DNA of 64,000 nt from CAKZYD01 sp039814715 (GCA_039814715.1 JBCCAR010000012.1:1-64000); one strand, 5' to 3'; numbered from the stretch's first letter, positions 7,168-16,668 are shown. The notes: generated from the letters alone by a model not told the origin. Numbers and translations are program-made.

Positions 7168-7641
7168 ATGAGCGCGAAACACACGTTACACGCATTTCTA
7201 ATCGGCAGCACGCTTGCGGTTGCTGGGACAACGATAACCGCTGCGCCAGCCGCCGCTGCAGACCCTGTCTACACGAGCTTCTTTTCAAATGTAGCGGTGA
7301 GCGGATATGACCCCGTCGCTTATTTCACCCAGAGCGCACCGGTCAAAGGCAGCAAGAAATACCAAACAGACTGGAATGGGACCACCTGGCGCTTTGTCAG
7401 CCAAGACAGTCTGGACGCCTTTGTTGCCGATCCAGAAGCCTATGCGCCGCAATATGGCGGCTATTGCGCCTGGGCGGTCAGCCAGGGGTACACCGCTTCT
7501 GCAGACCCAAAGCAGTGGGCGATTGAGGATGGTAAGCTTTACCTAAATTACAACGCAGAGGTCAGCGCGGATTGGAACGCAGACAGGCAAGGCTTTATTG
7601 CGAAAGCCAATGCGAATTGGCCCTCCGTCTTAGACCAATAG
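7168..7641 (+). CDS. secreted YHS domain-containing protein
   Basis: The 157-aa product has a Sec signal peptide (basic start, hydrophobic FLIGSTLAVAGTTITAAPAAAA, AxA cleavage near residue 31). The YHS domain follows: VSGYDPVAYFTQSAPVKGSK, WRFVSQDSLDAFVADPEAYAP and YGGYCAWAVSQGYTASADP. YHS domains are often linked to metal sites, but only one Cys (in GGYCAW) is present, and this sub-type is a common periplasmic protein of unknown function. GGAG precedes ATG 7168. The leader carries an inverted repeat that may control translation. Confidence 0.85.
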   Translation: MSAKHTLHAFLIGSTLAVAGTTITAAPAAAADPVYTSFFSNVAVSGYDPVAYFTQSAPVKGSKKYQTDWNGTTWRFVSQDSLDAFVADPEAYAPQYGGYCAWAVSQGYTASADPKQWAIEDGKLYLNYNAEVSADWNADRQGFIAKANANWPSVLDQ

Positions 7642-7667
7642 CACGTCCAAATGTCTCCCCTTGGCAA

Positions 7668-8126
7668 TTACAGCTTGCCAGGGTGTTCCATTGCTTGAAA
7701 ATCGGCATCAAGTGGGCGGCTGGACAGCACGTTAAACACACGCTTGGAATAGCGTAAAGCGCCATCCTCAACCCTGTGATCATCGTCGTAAACGCCCATT
7801 ACCTGGTTTGCGGTCCCATCGGCGTTCACCAAGTGCTCAAGCACTGTCCAGCGGGCCCGGATCGTCTCGCCATCTAACGTCACCAGCGGCGCGAAGGGAA
7901 AATGCTGCACAACCGGAAAATTCTGCATCACAGCACTCCAGGTGCCAACAATCGCTTCACGGCCCTCTAACAGAAGCGGCGCGCCAGGGTTATCCACCAA
8001 AGGCAATTGCCAAACGGCATCTGTGCACCACGTCTCGCCCCAATCGGCGGCATCCCGGCGGTGCAAGGCATCCGCATACTGGCCGTAAAGCTGGGTAACA
8101 GCCGCCTGCGCTTCATAGAGTTCCAT
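7668..8126 (-). CDS. SnoaL/NTF2-like protein
   Basis: The 152-aa product fits the SnoaL-like NTF2 fold: N-terminal helix VTQLYGQYADALHRRDAADW followed by a beta-rich cone with EGREAIVGTWSAVM and a late RWTVLEHLVNADG. Members include isomerases, dehydratases and non-catalytic ligand binders. The start is ATG 8126, with AGGAG 7 bases upstream; the frame is open another 21 codons, but without a ribosome binding site. It stands alone between the YHS gene and an AsmA-like gene. The substrate is unknown. Confidence 0.75.
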   Translation of the reverse strand: MELYEAQAAVTQLYGQYADALHRRDAADWGETWCTDAVWQLPLVDNPGAPLLLEGREAIVGTWSAVMQNFPVVQHFPFAPLVTLDGETIRARWTVLEHLVNADGTANQVMGVYDDDHRVEDGALRYSKRVFNVLSSRPLDADFQAMEHPGKL

Positions 8127-8210
8127 CTGCTCGCTCCTTAACGCGTGGAAGGAGCATAGAGAATAAACGCGAGTGGCCTTAGAACGCACTTGTCACTTTG
8201 GCGAGTGGCG

Positions 8211-8999
8211 CTAGTCTTTTTTGCCCAGACCGCCCAGCAGCCCTTTGACTTTAGAGCCGACATCGCCTTTCAGCGCATCTTTAACTTTGCCGCTGGGAAT
8301 GATGTCGTCTAGCTTGCCATCCACGACGCCCTTTAGGAGGGCTGCCCCGGCTTTCGATCGCAGCGACGACATAATGACCGGCTGCAATTCCGCCATGATC
8401 GCTGTTGCAACTTCTTCTGGAGGGACGCCGCCTGTGTCCGCACCGATGCCGGTCAGGACAATATCGTCAGCTGTGACAGATTGTTCCCCAATTAAGCCCT
8501 TCGCAAAGACGACAACCTCCGGCTGGCGAATGGCTAAGCGCTGCACAATCACTTTCTCAGGTCCAACAGGCTCGGCATTAGGGTCACTGGCAGCAGTGTA
8601 GCGTTCCACATTCTTCTGAACTTCCGTCAAGTTCGATGCTTTGCCCTTTGGCTCGAACACCACGCTCGGGGCAATGATGTCAATGTTCTCAATGACCAAC
8701 ACATCGTCAATCAACGTGGCAGGCTTAATCTTGATATCAATCTTATCGACCTTGAAGGTATAAGGCGCTGAGTAGCCGGTAGGCGTGCCCACCTTTAGGC
8801 CAGCAATTCCCGCTTGCCCATTAAAGGGCATCAAGCTCACATCGCTTAGACCGACGCTCGTGCCGGTGACCTCTGGCCCATAATCGAGCACCGCCTGGCG
8901 CATCAACTTGGTGCCGTTTTGGTAAACATAAAAGCCGCCGCCACCGATGACGATGACAAGCAACAAAACCACAATGAGCAGAAATTTTTTCACAATCAT
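8211..8999 (-). CDS. membrane-anchored AsmA-like protein of unknown function
   Basis: The 262-aa protein starts with a single membrane anchor (FLLIVVLLLVIVIGGGGFYVY) and has a beta-rich periplasmic region: GTSVGLSDVSLMPFNGQAG and LVIENIDIIAPSVVFEP recall the repeating strand pattern of AsmA/DUF748 lipid-transfer-type proteins. The C-terminal 60 residues are Gly/Lys-rich (GDVGSKVKGLLGGLGKKD) and may be amphipathic. The start is ATG 8999 with GGGGCGA before it. The pnt terminator separates it from pntB, so it should have its own promoter. The AsmA link is by eye. Confidence 0.55.
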   Translation of the reverse strand: MIVKKFLLIVVLLLVIVIGGGGFYVYQNGTKLMRQAVLDYGPEVTGTSVGLSDVSLMPFNGQAGIAGLKVGTPTGYSAPYTFKVDKIDIKIKPATLIDDVLVIENIDIIAPSVVFEPKGKASNLTEVQKNVERYTAASDPNAEPVGPEKVIVQRLAIRQPEVVVFAKGLIGEQSVTADDIVLTGIGADTGGVPPEEVATAIMAELQPVIMSSLRSKAGAALLKGVVDGKLDDIIPSGKVKDALKGDVGSKVKGLLGGLGKKD

Positions 9000-9078
9000 T
9001 CGCCCCAATTTTTTCCGTTGATAGTACAACCTAACAGGTAGCAAGCCTGTGCCAAAGGGTGGAAACGAAACGGGAGAC

Positions 9079-9115
9079 AAAAAAAGGCCGCTGGACGGGT
9101 TTCATCCAGCGGCCT
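9079..9115 (-). terminator. terminator of the pnt operon
   Basis: AGGCCGCTGGA and TCCAGCGGCCT form a perfect 11-bp stem around a 9-base loop. On the minus strand it is followed by a seven-base T-run and lies 18 bases after the pntB stop. The plus strand also has a T-run (GATTTTTTTA), so it may act in both directions. Confidence 0.9.
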
Positions 9116-9133
9116 GATTTTTTATCTGATAGA

Positions 9134-10582
9134 TCAGCCTAGGGCTTTGACGATCTCTTCTGTCATTTTTTTCGCATCGGAAAGCAACATCATGGTGTTG
9201 TCGCGGAAGAAGAGCTCATTTTCCACGCCAGCATAGCCCGCGCCGCCCATGGAGCGTTTAATGAACAACACAGTCGCTGCTTTCTCGACATCCAAAATCG
9301 GCATGCCAAAAATCGGCGATGCGGGGTCCGTCTTCGCAATCGGATTGGTCACATCATTGGCGCCAATCACGAAAGCAACGTCTGATTGGCCAAATTCTGT
9401 GTTGATATCTTCCAGCTCAAACACCTCGTCATAAGGCACATTCGCTTCCGCCAGCAGCACGTTCATGTGCCCTGGCATCCGTCCTGCAACAGGGTGAATA
9501 GCGTATTTGACGTCCACGCCCTCTTCCTTAAGCAGATCGCACATTTCGCGCAGCACATGTTGTGCTTGGGCGACGGCCATGCCGTAGCCAGGCACAATGA
9601 TCACTTTCGATGCGTTCTTCATAATGAAGGCGGCATCATCTGCAGACCCCTTCTTGTAAGGGCGATCGATCTTCTCTGCTGGGCCGGAAGAGGCTGCATC
9701 GCCGCCAAACCCGCCGGCAATCACAGAGATGAAGCTACGGTTCATGCCCTTACACATGATGTAGCTCAAAATCGCGCCTGAAGAGCCCACGAGCGCGCCC
9801 GTAATAATGAGCGCCGTGTTCTGAAGCGTAAAGCCAAGAGCCGCTGCCGCCCAGCCAGAATAACTGTTGAGCATGGAGACCACCACCGGCATGTCCGCTC
9901 CGCCAATGGGGATGATCAGCAAAAAGCCGATGAGGAAGCTAAGGCCTGTGATCGTCCAGAAAACCCAATCTGATTGATCAGTTAGGAAATACCCAATTAG
10001 ACCAAGGATGAGCGCAAGTGTTCCCAAGTTGATCACGTGCCTTGCTGGCAGCATGATCGGCGCACCCGACATATTACCGTTCAGCTTCAAGAAGGCGATG
10101 ACTGAGCCAGAGAAGGTGATCGCACCAATGGCTATCCCGAGGCCCATCTCGATTTTCGAGACTGCATAGATATTGCCGAGCGGATCAGCAATGCCGAACT
10201 CTTGCGGGTTAAGATAGGCTGCCGCAGCAACCAACACAGCCGCGAGACCAACCAAGGAGTGAAATGCTGCAACCAGTTGCGGCATGTCTGTCATGGCGAT
10301 CTTTTGCGCGATGACATACCCAACGGCGCCGCCGATGGCGATGGCAATGCCAATTTCGCCATAGCTCAGAACAGTTGGGTTGATGATGGTCGTCACCACT
10401 GCGATCAGCATGCCGATCATGCCGAAAATATTGCCTTGGCGGCTCGTTTCCGGGCTAGACAAGCCCCGCAAAGATAAAATGAACAAGACGGACGCCACCA
10501 GATAGGCCAGCGCGGTCAAATTACTGGCCGTTGTGGCAGGCGTTGAGGCGCCCGCCGCGGCGGTTAAGAAGAGTGAATTCAT
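9134..10582 (-). CDS. pntB: NAD(P) transhydrogenase subunit beta
   Basis: PntB holds the NADP(H)-binding domain III and part of the proton channel of the membrane transhydrogenase, which uses proton-motive force to make NADPH from NADH. The 482-aa product has about nine membrane segments in its first 300 residues. The C-terminal dIII follows with VIIVPGYGMAVAQAQHVL, YAIHPVAGRMPGHMNVLLAE and VFVIGANDVTNPIAK, the NADP site. It is the last gene of pntAA-pntAB-pntB, 11 bases after pntAB, followed by a strong terminator. Confidence 0.97.
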   Translation of the reverse strand: MNSLFLTAAAGASTPATTASNLTALAYLVASVLFILSLRGLSSPETSRQGNIFGMIGMLIAVVTTIINPTVLSYGEIGIAIAIGGAVGYVIAQKIAMTDMPQLVAAFHSLVGLAAVLVAAAAYLNPQEFGIADPLGNIYAVSKIEMGLGIAIGAITFSGSVIAFLKLNGNMSGAPIMLPARHVINLGTLALILGLIGYFLTDQSDWVFWTITGLSFLIGFLLIIPIGGADMPVVVSMLNSYSGWAAAALGFTLQNTALIITGALVGSSGAILSYIMCKGMNRSFISVIAGGFGGDAASSGPAEKIDRPYKKGSADDAAFIMKNASKVIIVPGYGMAVAQAQHVLREMCDLLKEEGVDVKYAIHPVAGRMPGHMNVLLAEANVPYDEVFELEDINTEFGQSDVAFVIGANDVTNPIAKTDPASPIFGMPILDVEKAATVLFIKRSMGGAGYAGVENELFFRDNTMMLLSDAKKMTEEIVKALG

Positions 10583-10593
10583 GACCCCTGCCC

Positions 10594-10890
10594 CTATTTC
10601 TTTTCTTTTTTCTTATACATCGCCAGCATGCGCTGGGTGACTGCAAAGCCGCCAAAGATGTTAACGGATGCAAGCGCTACGGCGACCAATCCTAAGATTT
10701 TAGCCGATGAAAACCCGGCTGGCCCGGCGGCGATCAACGCGCCAACAATGATCACGGACGAAATAGCATTGGTGACCGCCATCAAAGGCGTATGCAATGC
10801 AGGCGTTACCGACCAAACCACATAATATCCAACGAAAATCGCTAGGAAAAAAATCGATAATTGGCCAACAAATGGGCTGACTTCTGCCAT
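10594..10890 (-). CDS. pntAB: NAD(P) transhydrogenase alpha subunit, membrane part
   Basis: In alphaproteobacteria the alpha subunit is split; this 98-aa protein is its membrane part, with three to four helices (LSIFFLAIFVGYYVVWSV, AISSVIIVGALIAAG, ILGLVAVALASVNIFGGFAV) and the conserved WSVTPALHTPLMAVTNAISS. It forms the proton channel with PntB. The start is ATG 10890 behind AAGGGAG; the upstream open frame lies inside pntAA. It ends in a Lys-rich tail 11 bases before pntB. Symbols for the split subunit vary between genomes (pntAB or pntA2). Confidence 0.94.
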   Translation of the reverse strand: MAEVSPFVGQLSIFFLAIFVGYYVVWSVTPALHTPLMAVTNAISSVIIVGALIAAGPAGFSSAKILGLVAVALASVNIFGGFAVTQRMLAMYKKKEKK

Positions 10891-10903
10891 GTGTCTCGCT
10901 CCC

Positions 10904-12031
10904 TTACGACGCTGTGAGGCGCGGATGAACCACTGCGCCGTCTTTTGTGACGAGGATGCCGGTAACCAGTTCATCCTCCCAATTGATGTTCAGATTGCCG
11001 CTTTCCTTGTCCATAAAGGGGGTCAAGAAATTCAGCATATTTTTGGCAAAGAGCGCGGATGCATCCGCTGCCAAACGCGATGGTACGTTTCGGTGACCAA
11101 TGATTTTCACGCCGTTCATGTCAACAACTTCGCCTGGCTTTGAACCGACAACATTGCCGCCCTGCTCAACGGCCAAATCAACAATGACCGAGCCCGGCTT
11201 CATAGACGCGACCATCTCTTCCGACATCAACACAGGCGCTTGCCGCCCAGGGATCAGCGCCGTAGTGATCACAATGTCTTGCTTTGGCACGTGCGCAGCA
11301 ATCAAATCAGCCTGCGCTTTCTTCTGCTCATCCGTGAGCTCGCGTGCATAGCCGCCTGCGCTATCATCCTGAGCCAATTCTTCGAGGAAGATGAACTTGC
11401 CGCCCAAGCTTTCCACTTGTTCTTTCGCTGCAGCACGCACGTCCGTTGCGGTCACAATGGCGCCAAGGCGTTTTGCAGTTGCCACTGCCTGCAATCCGGC
11501 AACCCCAGCGCCCATGACGAAAACGCGGGCGGGCGGGATAGTGCCTGCGGCAGTCATCATCATCGGCAGAGCCCTGGTAAACTCACCGCACGCATCCAGC
11601 ACGGCCTTATAACCAGACAGGTTGGACTGCGACGACAAAATATCCATCGACTGCGCTCTCGTGATACGCGGCATCAGCTCCATCGCAAAGCCGGTAATCC
11701 CAGCTTTTGCAAGCGCTTCAATGCCATCGCGGTCCGTCAAAGCGTTCAAGCCAGATAGCAAGGCCGCTCCTTTTGGATAATCAGAGAGCTCATCAGCCGC
11801 TGGCGGCGATACGCGTAAAATGATGTCTGCGTCTTTTACCGCGCCGGCACGGCCGGAGACGATTGTGGCGCCTTCAGCCTCATAGGCGGCGTCGGAAATG
11901 CTCGCGCCTAGTCCCGCGCCCGCTTCGATAACCAATTGCGCGCCCGCTGCCTTGAATTTCTTCACCGTTTCGGGCGTTGCAGCGACCCGTTTTTCAGCTG
12001 GGTCCGTCTCTTTGAGAACGGCTATTTTCAT
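10904..12031 (-). CDS. pntAA: NAD(P) transhydrogenase alpha subunit, NAD-binding part
   Basis: The 375-aa soluble domain I binds NAD(H) and resembles alanine dehydrogenase. It has MKIAVLKETDPAEKRVAATP at the start, VFVMGAGVAGLQAVATAKRLG as the dinucleotide loop, and GSVIVDLAVEQGGN. The length fits a split-type PntAA without the membrane helices, which are encoded next (13 bases on). The start is ATG 12031 with AAAGGGATGAGGC. It is the first gene of the pnt operon, divergent from the renalase-like gene. Confidence 0.96.
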   Translation of the reverse strand: MKIAVLKETDPAEKRVAATPETVKKFKAAGAQLVIEAGAGLGASISDAAYEAEGATIVSGRAGAVKDADIILRVSPPAADELSDYPKGAALLSGLNALTDRDGIEALAKAGITGFAMELMPRITRAQSMDILSSQSNLSGYKAVLDACGEFTRALPMMMTAAGTIPPARVFVMGAGVAGLQAVATAKRLGAIVTATDVRAAAKEQVESLGGKFIFLEELAQDDSAGGYARELTDEQKKAQADLIAAHVPKQDIVITTALIPGRQAPVLMSEEMVASMKPGSVIVDLAVEQGGNVVGSKPGEVVDMNGVKIIGHRNVPSRLAADASALFAKNMLNFLTPFMDKESGNLNINWEDELVTGILVTKDGAVVHPRLTAS

Positions 12032-12200
12032 GCCTCATCCCTTTCAAATACACTCTCTTACTCAGAGAACGTCAGTCTCATGTTTTGTCGTCTTGTGTCT
12101 TTTGTTTTGAACCTACCAGCAAGCTGGCTAGCTCATCCGCGTGTCTTATGGCACACATTGCTCGAAGCGTGGGATAGTCAATCATAATAGGAATGTCGCC

Positions 12201-13115
12201 ATGAAATTTTCGATTAGTATCATTGGCGCAGGACTATCAGGACTTCGATGCGCAGGCATTCTCAGCAATTCAGGCCATGATGTACGCGTTTTTGATAAAG
12301 GGCGCAGTGTGGGCGGACGCTGCGCAACGCGTCATACAGACTACGGGCCCCTCAATCACGGTTTGCAGTTCTTAGATGCGTCCGACAGCCGATTATCCAT
12401 TTTTTTGTCGGATATAGCCTGCAGCGACGTTTCCATCCGCACAGGCGCAGGCCAACCACTCCCTGGGAACGCGGATTTTGTGATTCCCCAGGCCGGCGCA
12501 AACACCTTAGCGACGTCAATGGCTCAAGGCCTGACTGTGTCGGTTCAAACGGCTATTTCTGGGATTGAAAGACTGGATGATTCATGGGTCATCAAGGATA
12601 CGGCGAACACCTCGTGGACAAGCGATATCATCATCCTCGCCATGCCGCCGGCTCAAGCTGCGGCCTTTCAGCACACACCGAGCGACTTACCGTTAGAAGA
12701 CGTGCGTTACCAAATCCAAGTTGCAGCGCTTATGGCGTCGCCTGACCCATTAGGCCTGTCAACAACAGGTCCTTTAGACGCAGATGGGCTGCTTTGGATT
12801 ACGGTTTCACAGGATCAAAAACGCGCTGTGGTGTTCGCCGACGACCAAAAAAGCGAAGACCTGATTGAAACAGACAAAGACCTGATTGCGGGTTGGATCT
12901 GGCGCAAACTCGCCGGTGATGCACCGCCGCCGGATTATTTATCAGGGCATCGCTGGCGCTACAGCCGGGTATCACGCGCGCTAGGCACAGGGGCATATTA
13001 TAACGAGGAGGAAAAGCTCGGATATTGCGGGGATTGGTTCATAGGCCCAAATGCAGGTGATGCCATCGAAAGCGGCGAGATACTCGCAAAAAAAATAATT
13101 AGTGCAGTGACTTAG
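12201..13115 (+). CDS. FAD-dependent oxidoreductase, renalase-like
   Basis: The 304-aa flavoprotein opens with SISIIGAGLSGLRCAGIL, the FAD-binding GxGxxG, and then GRSVGGRCATR, typical of the bacterial renalase-like group. The C-terminal WFIGPNAGDAIESGEILAK is the usual second FAD contact with the GDA signature. Bacterial renalases oxidise off-pathway dihydronicotinamide isomers, but that activity cannot be read from sequence here. The start is ATG 12201 with TAGGA 8 bases upstream; the longer open frame lacks homology. It ends in a 4-bp overlap with convergent DUF3429. Confidence 0.83.
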   Translation: MKFSISIIGAGLSGLRCAGILSNSGHDVRVFDKGRSVGGRCATRHTDYGPLNHGLQFLDASDSRLSIFLSDIACSDVSIRTGAGQPLPGNADFVIPQAGANTLATSMAQGLTVSVQTAISGIERLDDSWVIKDTANTSWTSDIIILAMPPAQAAAFQHTPSDLPLEDVRYQIQVAALMASPDPLGLSTTGPLDADGLLWITVSQDQKRAVVFADDQKSEDLIETDKDLIAGWIWRKLAGDAPPPDYLSGHRWRYSRVSRALGTGAYYNEEEKLGYCGDWFIGPNAGDAIESGEILAKKIISAVT

Positions 13116-13567
13116 AAGAAAAATCGAAGTCCTAAAGCGAAGAATAAAACACCCATTCCTGAGGATAAGGGAAGACGCAGCTGCATCCACCAGCGCGGTG
13201 CGACATGGGTTTTCACCAGCATAGCGTCTATTGGCAGAGCCATTAGAAACCCTGCACTTAGTAGCCAGGCAGCACCAGCATAGGCCGCATCAATCCAGGC
13301 CCATGCAACGGTTGGCCAGGCATATAGCGACGGCGCAACCGCTAAGGAGAGCACCCCCCAACCGGGCGCATCTTGCCGCTGCGCAGCCAGGCCCCACCAC
13401 GCCCCGCCAATGAACGATAAAATAACGCCGCCATATAGGACCGTGCTAGCCGTTGCTATGAGCTGAATGTTGTTGTCGACATCAAGCCAAGCAACGGCCA
13501 GACCAGCAATGACAGGAAGAAGTCCGGACAGTCCAAGCCAGCGTGCCGCCGGCGAGACCTGCTTCAT
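13112..13567 (-). CDS. DUF3429 membrane protein
   Basis: The 151-aa integral membrane protein has about five hydrophobic segments (LSGLLPVIAGLAVAWL, TASTVLYGGVILSFIGGAWWG, AAWLLSAGFLMALPIDAML, SSGMGVLFFALGLRFFF) and the DUF3429 hallmark FIGGAWWGL. No function is established for the family. Its ATG overlaps the stop of the ABC1 kinase gene by 4 bp, so the two are translationally coupled. This ties it by context to quinone or membrane-lipid metabolism. Confidence 0.82.
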   Translation of the reverse strand: MKQVSPAARWLGLSGLLPVIAGLAVAWLDVDNNIQLIATASTVLYGGVILSFIGGAWWGLAAQRQDAPGWGVLSLAVAPSLYAWPTVAWAWIDAAYAGAAWLLSAGFLMALPIDAMLVKTHVAPRWWMQLRLPLSSGMGVLFFALGLRFFF

Positions 13568-14916
13568 GCTGGGGCCTCCATGCCCGCAGCTGCCAGCGCT
13601 TCGTTTTGCCTTAGTGTCAGCGCCTCAGTGTCATATCCATCGATAATATCGTGGAACATCCGGTGCCAATTAAGCTCTGCTTTGAGGTGCAAGAACACAC
13701 CGCCAAGCCCTACAGCTGCGCGGTCCATAAACACAAATTCACGCGGCGGTGTCACAGGGCCTAGCCGCTTAAGCTCTTGGTGCACTTTTTGGGCCTGCTC
13801 GCGCCCGTATTCGCCTGGGTTTTGGGCTTCAGCGATCAGGCGCGGCCGGTCTTCCATGAGCGGCCCGTAGATCAAGCTTGCCCAGATATTGAGTGTATCG
13901 ACGAGCTCACGAGACAGGTCTTTAAAGCCCCAGGTCTCATAGGCATGAACAGCAAGATCATGATCCCCATCGCGCAAGGCCCGGTATAGATTGATGACGC
14001 CGCCAACAAAGTGCGGCGGGAAAATACGCACGCAGCCGAAATCAAGCAGATTAATGCTGAGATCATCGCGCACGGTATAATTGCCCAAGTGCGGATCGCC
14101 GTGGATAATGCCGTATTGGTGAAACGGAATATACCAAGCCTTGAACATGTTGATGGCAACAGCGTTGCGCGTTTCATCGTCCGCGTCTTTGTAGGTCAAA
14201 AGGCGCTTGCCTTCGACCCAGCTCATGGTCAGCAGGCGTTTCGTCGACAGCTCTGGATAACTATCGGGAACGTGAACAGCGTCGCTCCCCCCCAGCATAT
14301 GCCGATAAAGCGCCATATTGCGCGCTTCGTTTTCATAATCGAGCTCCTCGCGCAACCGGTCCGCCAGCTCTTTGCGGATCTCACCGGTATCGACGGAGGG
14401 GTCGTATTGCTTTGCAATATTTAGAAACAGGTTCATCTGCTTCACATCCGCTTCAACGGCAGATGACATGTCAGGATATTGCAGCTTAACAGCCAAATCA
14501 GCCCCATCATGAGACTCAGCTTTATGGACTTGGCCAAGCGATGCTGCTGAAATCGCTTCGTGGTCAAACGACTTAAATCTGTCCTGCCAATCAGGCCCCA
14601 GCTCGCTTTTCATCCGTCGTTTTACAAATGCCCAGCCCATTGCGGGCGCATCGGCCTGCAGCTGGCTTAATTCCTGAGCATACTCGCGCGGCAGCGCGTC
14701 GGGTATCGTTGCCAGAATTTGGGCGACTTTCATCACCGGCCCTTTCAGGCCGCCCAACGCTTCACGGATTTCGGCAGCGTTCGCAGATTTGTCCAGCTCG
14801 CGCCCAAAGAGACGGTTTGCAGCCATTTTGGTCGCAATGCCGCCAATAGACCCGGAGACACGGGCATAACGGCTTAAGCGGCCAGAAAGACGGTTACGTT
14901 CAGCTTGATCAGTCAT
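13564..14916 (-). CDS. ABC1/UbiB-family atypical kinase
   Basis: The 450-aa protein belongs to the ABC1/AarF/COQ8 family, ATP-dependent proteins needed for ubiquinone synthesis. Visible motifs are GPVMKVAQILA (the KxGQ-like motif, with Ala replacing Gly), AASLGQVHKA (the Ala-rich loop), LAVKLQYPDM (ATP Lys), IHGDPHLGNY (catalytic loop) and LLDFGCVR. The C-terminal membrane helices of E. coli UbiB are absent, so this is the shorter soluble type. The start is ATG 14916; the frame is open to 14988, but MTDQAERNRLSGRLSRYARV is the usual N-terminus. It forms an operon with DUF3429. Target and reaction are unproven. Confidence 0.87.
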   Translation of the reverse strand: MTDQAERNRLSGRLSRYARVSGSIGGIATKMAANRLFGRELDKSANAAEIREALGGLKGPVMKVAQILATIPDALPREYAQELSQLQADAPAMGWAFVKRRMKSELGPDWQDRFKSFDHEAISAASLGQVHKAESHDGADLAVKLQYPDMSSAVEADVKQMNLFLNIAKQYDPSVDTGEIRKELADRLREELDYENEARNMALYRHMLGGSDAVHVPDSYPELSTKRLLTMSWVEGKRLLTYKDADDETRNAVAINMFKAWYIPFHQYGIIHGDPHLGNYTVRDDLSINLLDFGCVRIFPPHFVGGVINLYRALRDGDHDLAVHAYETWGFKDLSRELVDTLNIWASLIYGPLMEDRPRLIAEAQNPGEYGREQAQKVHQELKRLGPVTPPREFVFMDRAAVGLGGVFLHLKAELNWHRMFHDIIDGYDTEALTLRQNEALAAAGMEAPA

Positions 14917-15144
14917 CGGACGCTTTTCACACGGTTTATAAAGGGGCGCAAGAGACGACCGCGGTGCAGCATAAAAGGTCGCGGTCACAAAAATACCACT
15001 GCTTTATTCGTATCTGCCCGGCATTTGGATTGTCATTGCCTCAAAGAGAAACGCCCTATTGGCGCTTTGTTAACGTTTGGAGCCTTACACTCTCTATCTT
15101 CGTGTCAGCTTGGCACATCTATCTGTGAGGCCACCGGGAAAAAG

Positions 15145-16668
15145 ATGGGCGATACCCCAGCAAAAATCCTTCTGATTGACGATGAGCCAACCCAGCACAA
15201 GCTCATCGGCGCAGCCGTTCGCAACGATGGCTATACCATTATTTCCTGCATGGGCGGCCAAGAGGCCATTGATCTGCTTGTCTCCGCAGAAGGCGCGTCC
15301 ATCGATGCCGTTTTGCTCGATCTTTCCATGCCTGAGGTCAGCGGCCTTGATGTCTTAGAAGCGGTGCGGCCAAAGCGGCCCAACCTTCCAATCATTGTGC
15401 TGACGGCCTATTTCAGTAATTCAAACGTCTCCGGCTCCATGCGCGCAGGCGCAACGGACTTTTTGGTCAAGCCAGCCAGCGGCGAGCGCATTCGCTCTGC
15501 CATTGAAGCCGCCCTTGATAAAAACACGCCGACGGGCGAGCTACGCCCGCTAACAGAAAAGCTGCAATCCGGCGGCACGTTTAAAGATCTTATTGGCGCA
15601 AGCCAAACCATGCAAAATGCCATCACCGTCGCCACCAAGGCAGCGGGCTCCAGCATTCCCGTGCTGATTGAAGGCGAATCCGGCGTGGGTAAAGAACTGT
15701 TTGCACGCGCGATACAAGCAGCGAGCCCGCGGCGCGAAGGCCCCTTTGTCATCGTCAATTGCGGCGCCATTCCGCCCAACCTGGTAGAGAGCATTCTGTT
15801 CGGCCATGCCAAAGGCGCCTTCACCGGCGCAACAGATGCCCATGTGGGCAAATTTGTTGAAGCTAATGGCGGTACCATCTTCTTAGACGAGGTTGGCGAG
15901 CTGCCCATGGAAACGCAGGTAAAACTGCTGCGGGTTCTTCAAGAAGGCGAGGTCGACCCGGTTGGCTCTACCAACGTAGAGCGCGTGGATGTCCGCGTCC
16001 TGTCTGCTACGAACCGCACGCTGGCTGATGAAGTCGCCAAAGGCAATTTCCGCGAAGACTTGTTTTACCGGCTGAATGTCTTTCCCGTACGCATCCCGCC
16101 GCTTCGCAAACGCGCAGATGATATTTCAACCCTCGTCAACCATTTCGTCGAAAAGGTGTGCGAGGCGGAAACCCTGCCCAAGAAGACCGTCGCGCCTGAT
16201 GCGATGGAACTCCTCAAGCGCTTTCGCTGGCCTGGCAATGTTCGCCAGCTTCAAAACGTCATGTTCCGCGCTGTTGTCCTTGCCGATGAAGACATCCTCA
16301 CGATGGACGATTTTCCGCAAGTCCAAGCGCAAATGCTCGCCAGCTTTGGCGGCGAAGCGCTTGAAGACACGCCTCGGCTTACGGCAAGTGGGACGCCAAG
16401 CCTCATTGGCACACCCAACATCACTTTAACCAACGATGATGGCCATGTGCGCGCGCTGGCAGACATTGAAGCTGATGTTATTGGCTGGGCCCTAGAACAC
16501 TATCAAGGCCGAATGACAGAAGTCGCCCGGCGCTTAAAGATTGGCCGCTCAACGCTCTACCGGAAAGTCGCTGAATTCCATTTGGAAACTGATTTTTCAG
16601 GCAGCGACGATGAGACGGCGGGTGACAAGCCAGCGCGCGACAATCCCATGAGTTATCTCTACGATTAG
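15145..16668 (+). CDS. NtrC-family sigma-54-dependent response regulator
   Basis: The 507-aa regulator has three domains. The receiver (residues 1-130) shows IDDEPTQ acidic residues and phospho-Asp in LLDLSMPEVSG. The sigma-54 AAA+ domain (about 150-385) has Walker A GESGVGKE, the sigma-54 contact loop GAFTGA, and the arginine-finger region RLNVFPVRIPPLRKR. A Fis-type HTH ends it (RRLKIGRSTLYRKV). The start is ATG 15145 with GGGA upstream; the frame is open to 14905, but the receiver begins at MGDTPAKILL. No partner kinase is adjacent. The stop overlaps the convergent ligase gene by 4 bp. Confidence 0.93.
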   Translation: MGDTPAKILLIDDEPTQHKLIGAAVRNDGYTIISCMGGQEAIDLLVSAEGASIDAVLLDLSMPEVSGLDVLEAVRPKRPNLPIIVLTAYFSNSNVSGSMRAGATDFLVKPASGERIRSAIEAALDKNTPTGELRPLTEKLQSGGTFKDLIGASQTMQNAITVATKAAGSSIPVLIEGESGVGKELFARAIQAASPRREGPFVIVNCGAIPPNLVESILFGHAKGAFTGATDAHVGKFVEANGGTIFLDEVGELPMETQVKLLRVLQEGEVDPVGSTNVERVDVRVLSATNRTLADEVAKGNFREDLFYRLNVFPVRIPPLRKRADDISTLVNHFVEKVCEAETLPKKTVAPDAMELLKRFRWPGNVRQLQNVMFRAVVLADEDILTMDDFPQVQAQMLASFGGEALEDTPRLTASGTPSLIGTPNITLTNDDGHVRALADIEADVIGWALEHYQGRMTEVARRLKIGRSTLYRKVAEFHLETDFSGSDDETAGDKPARDNPMSYLYD

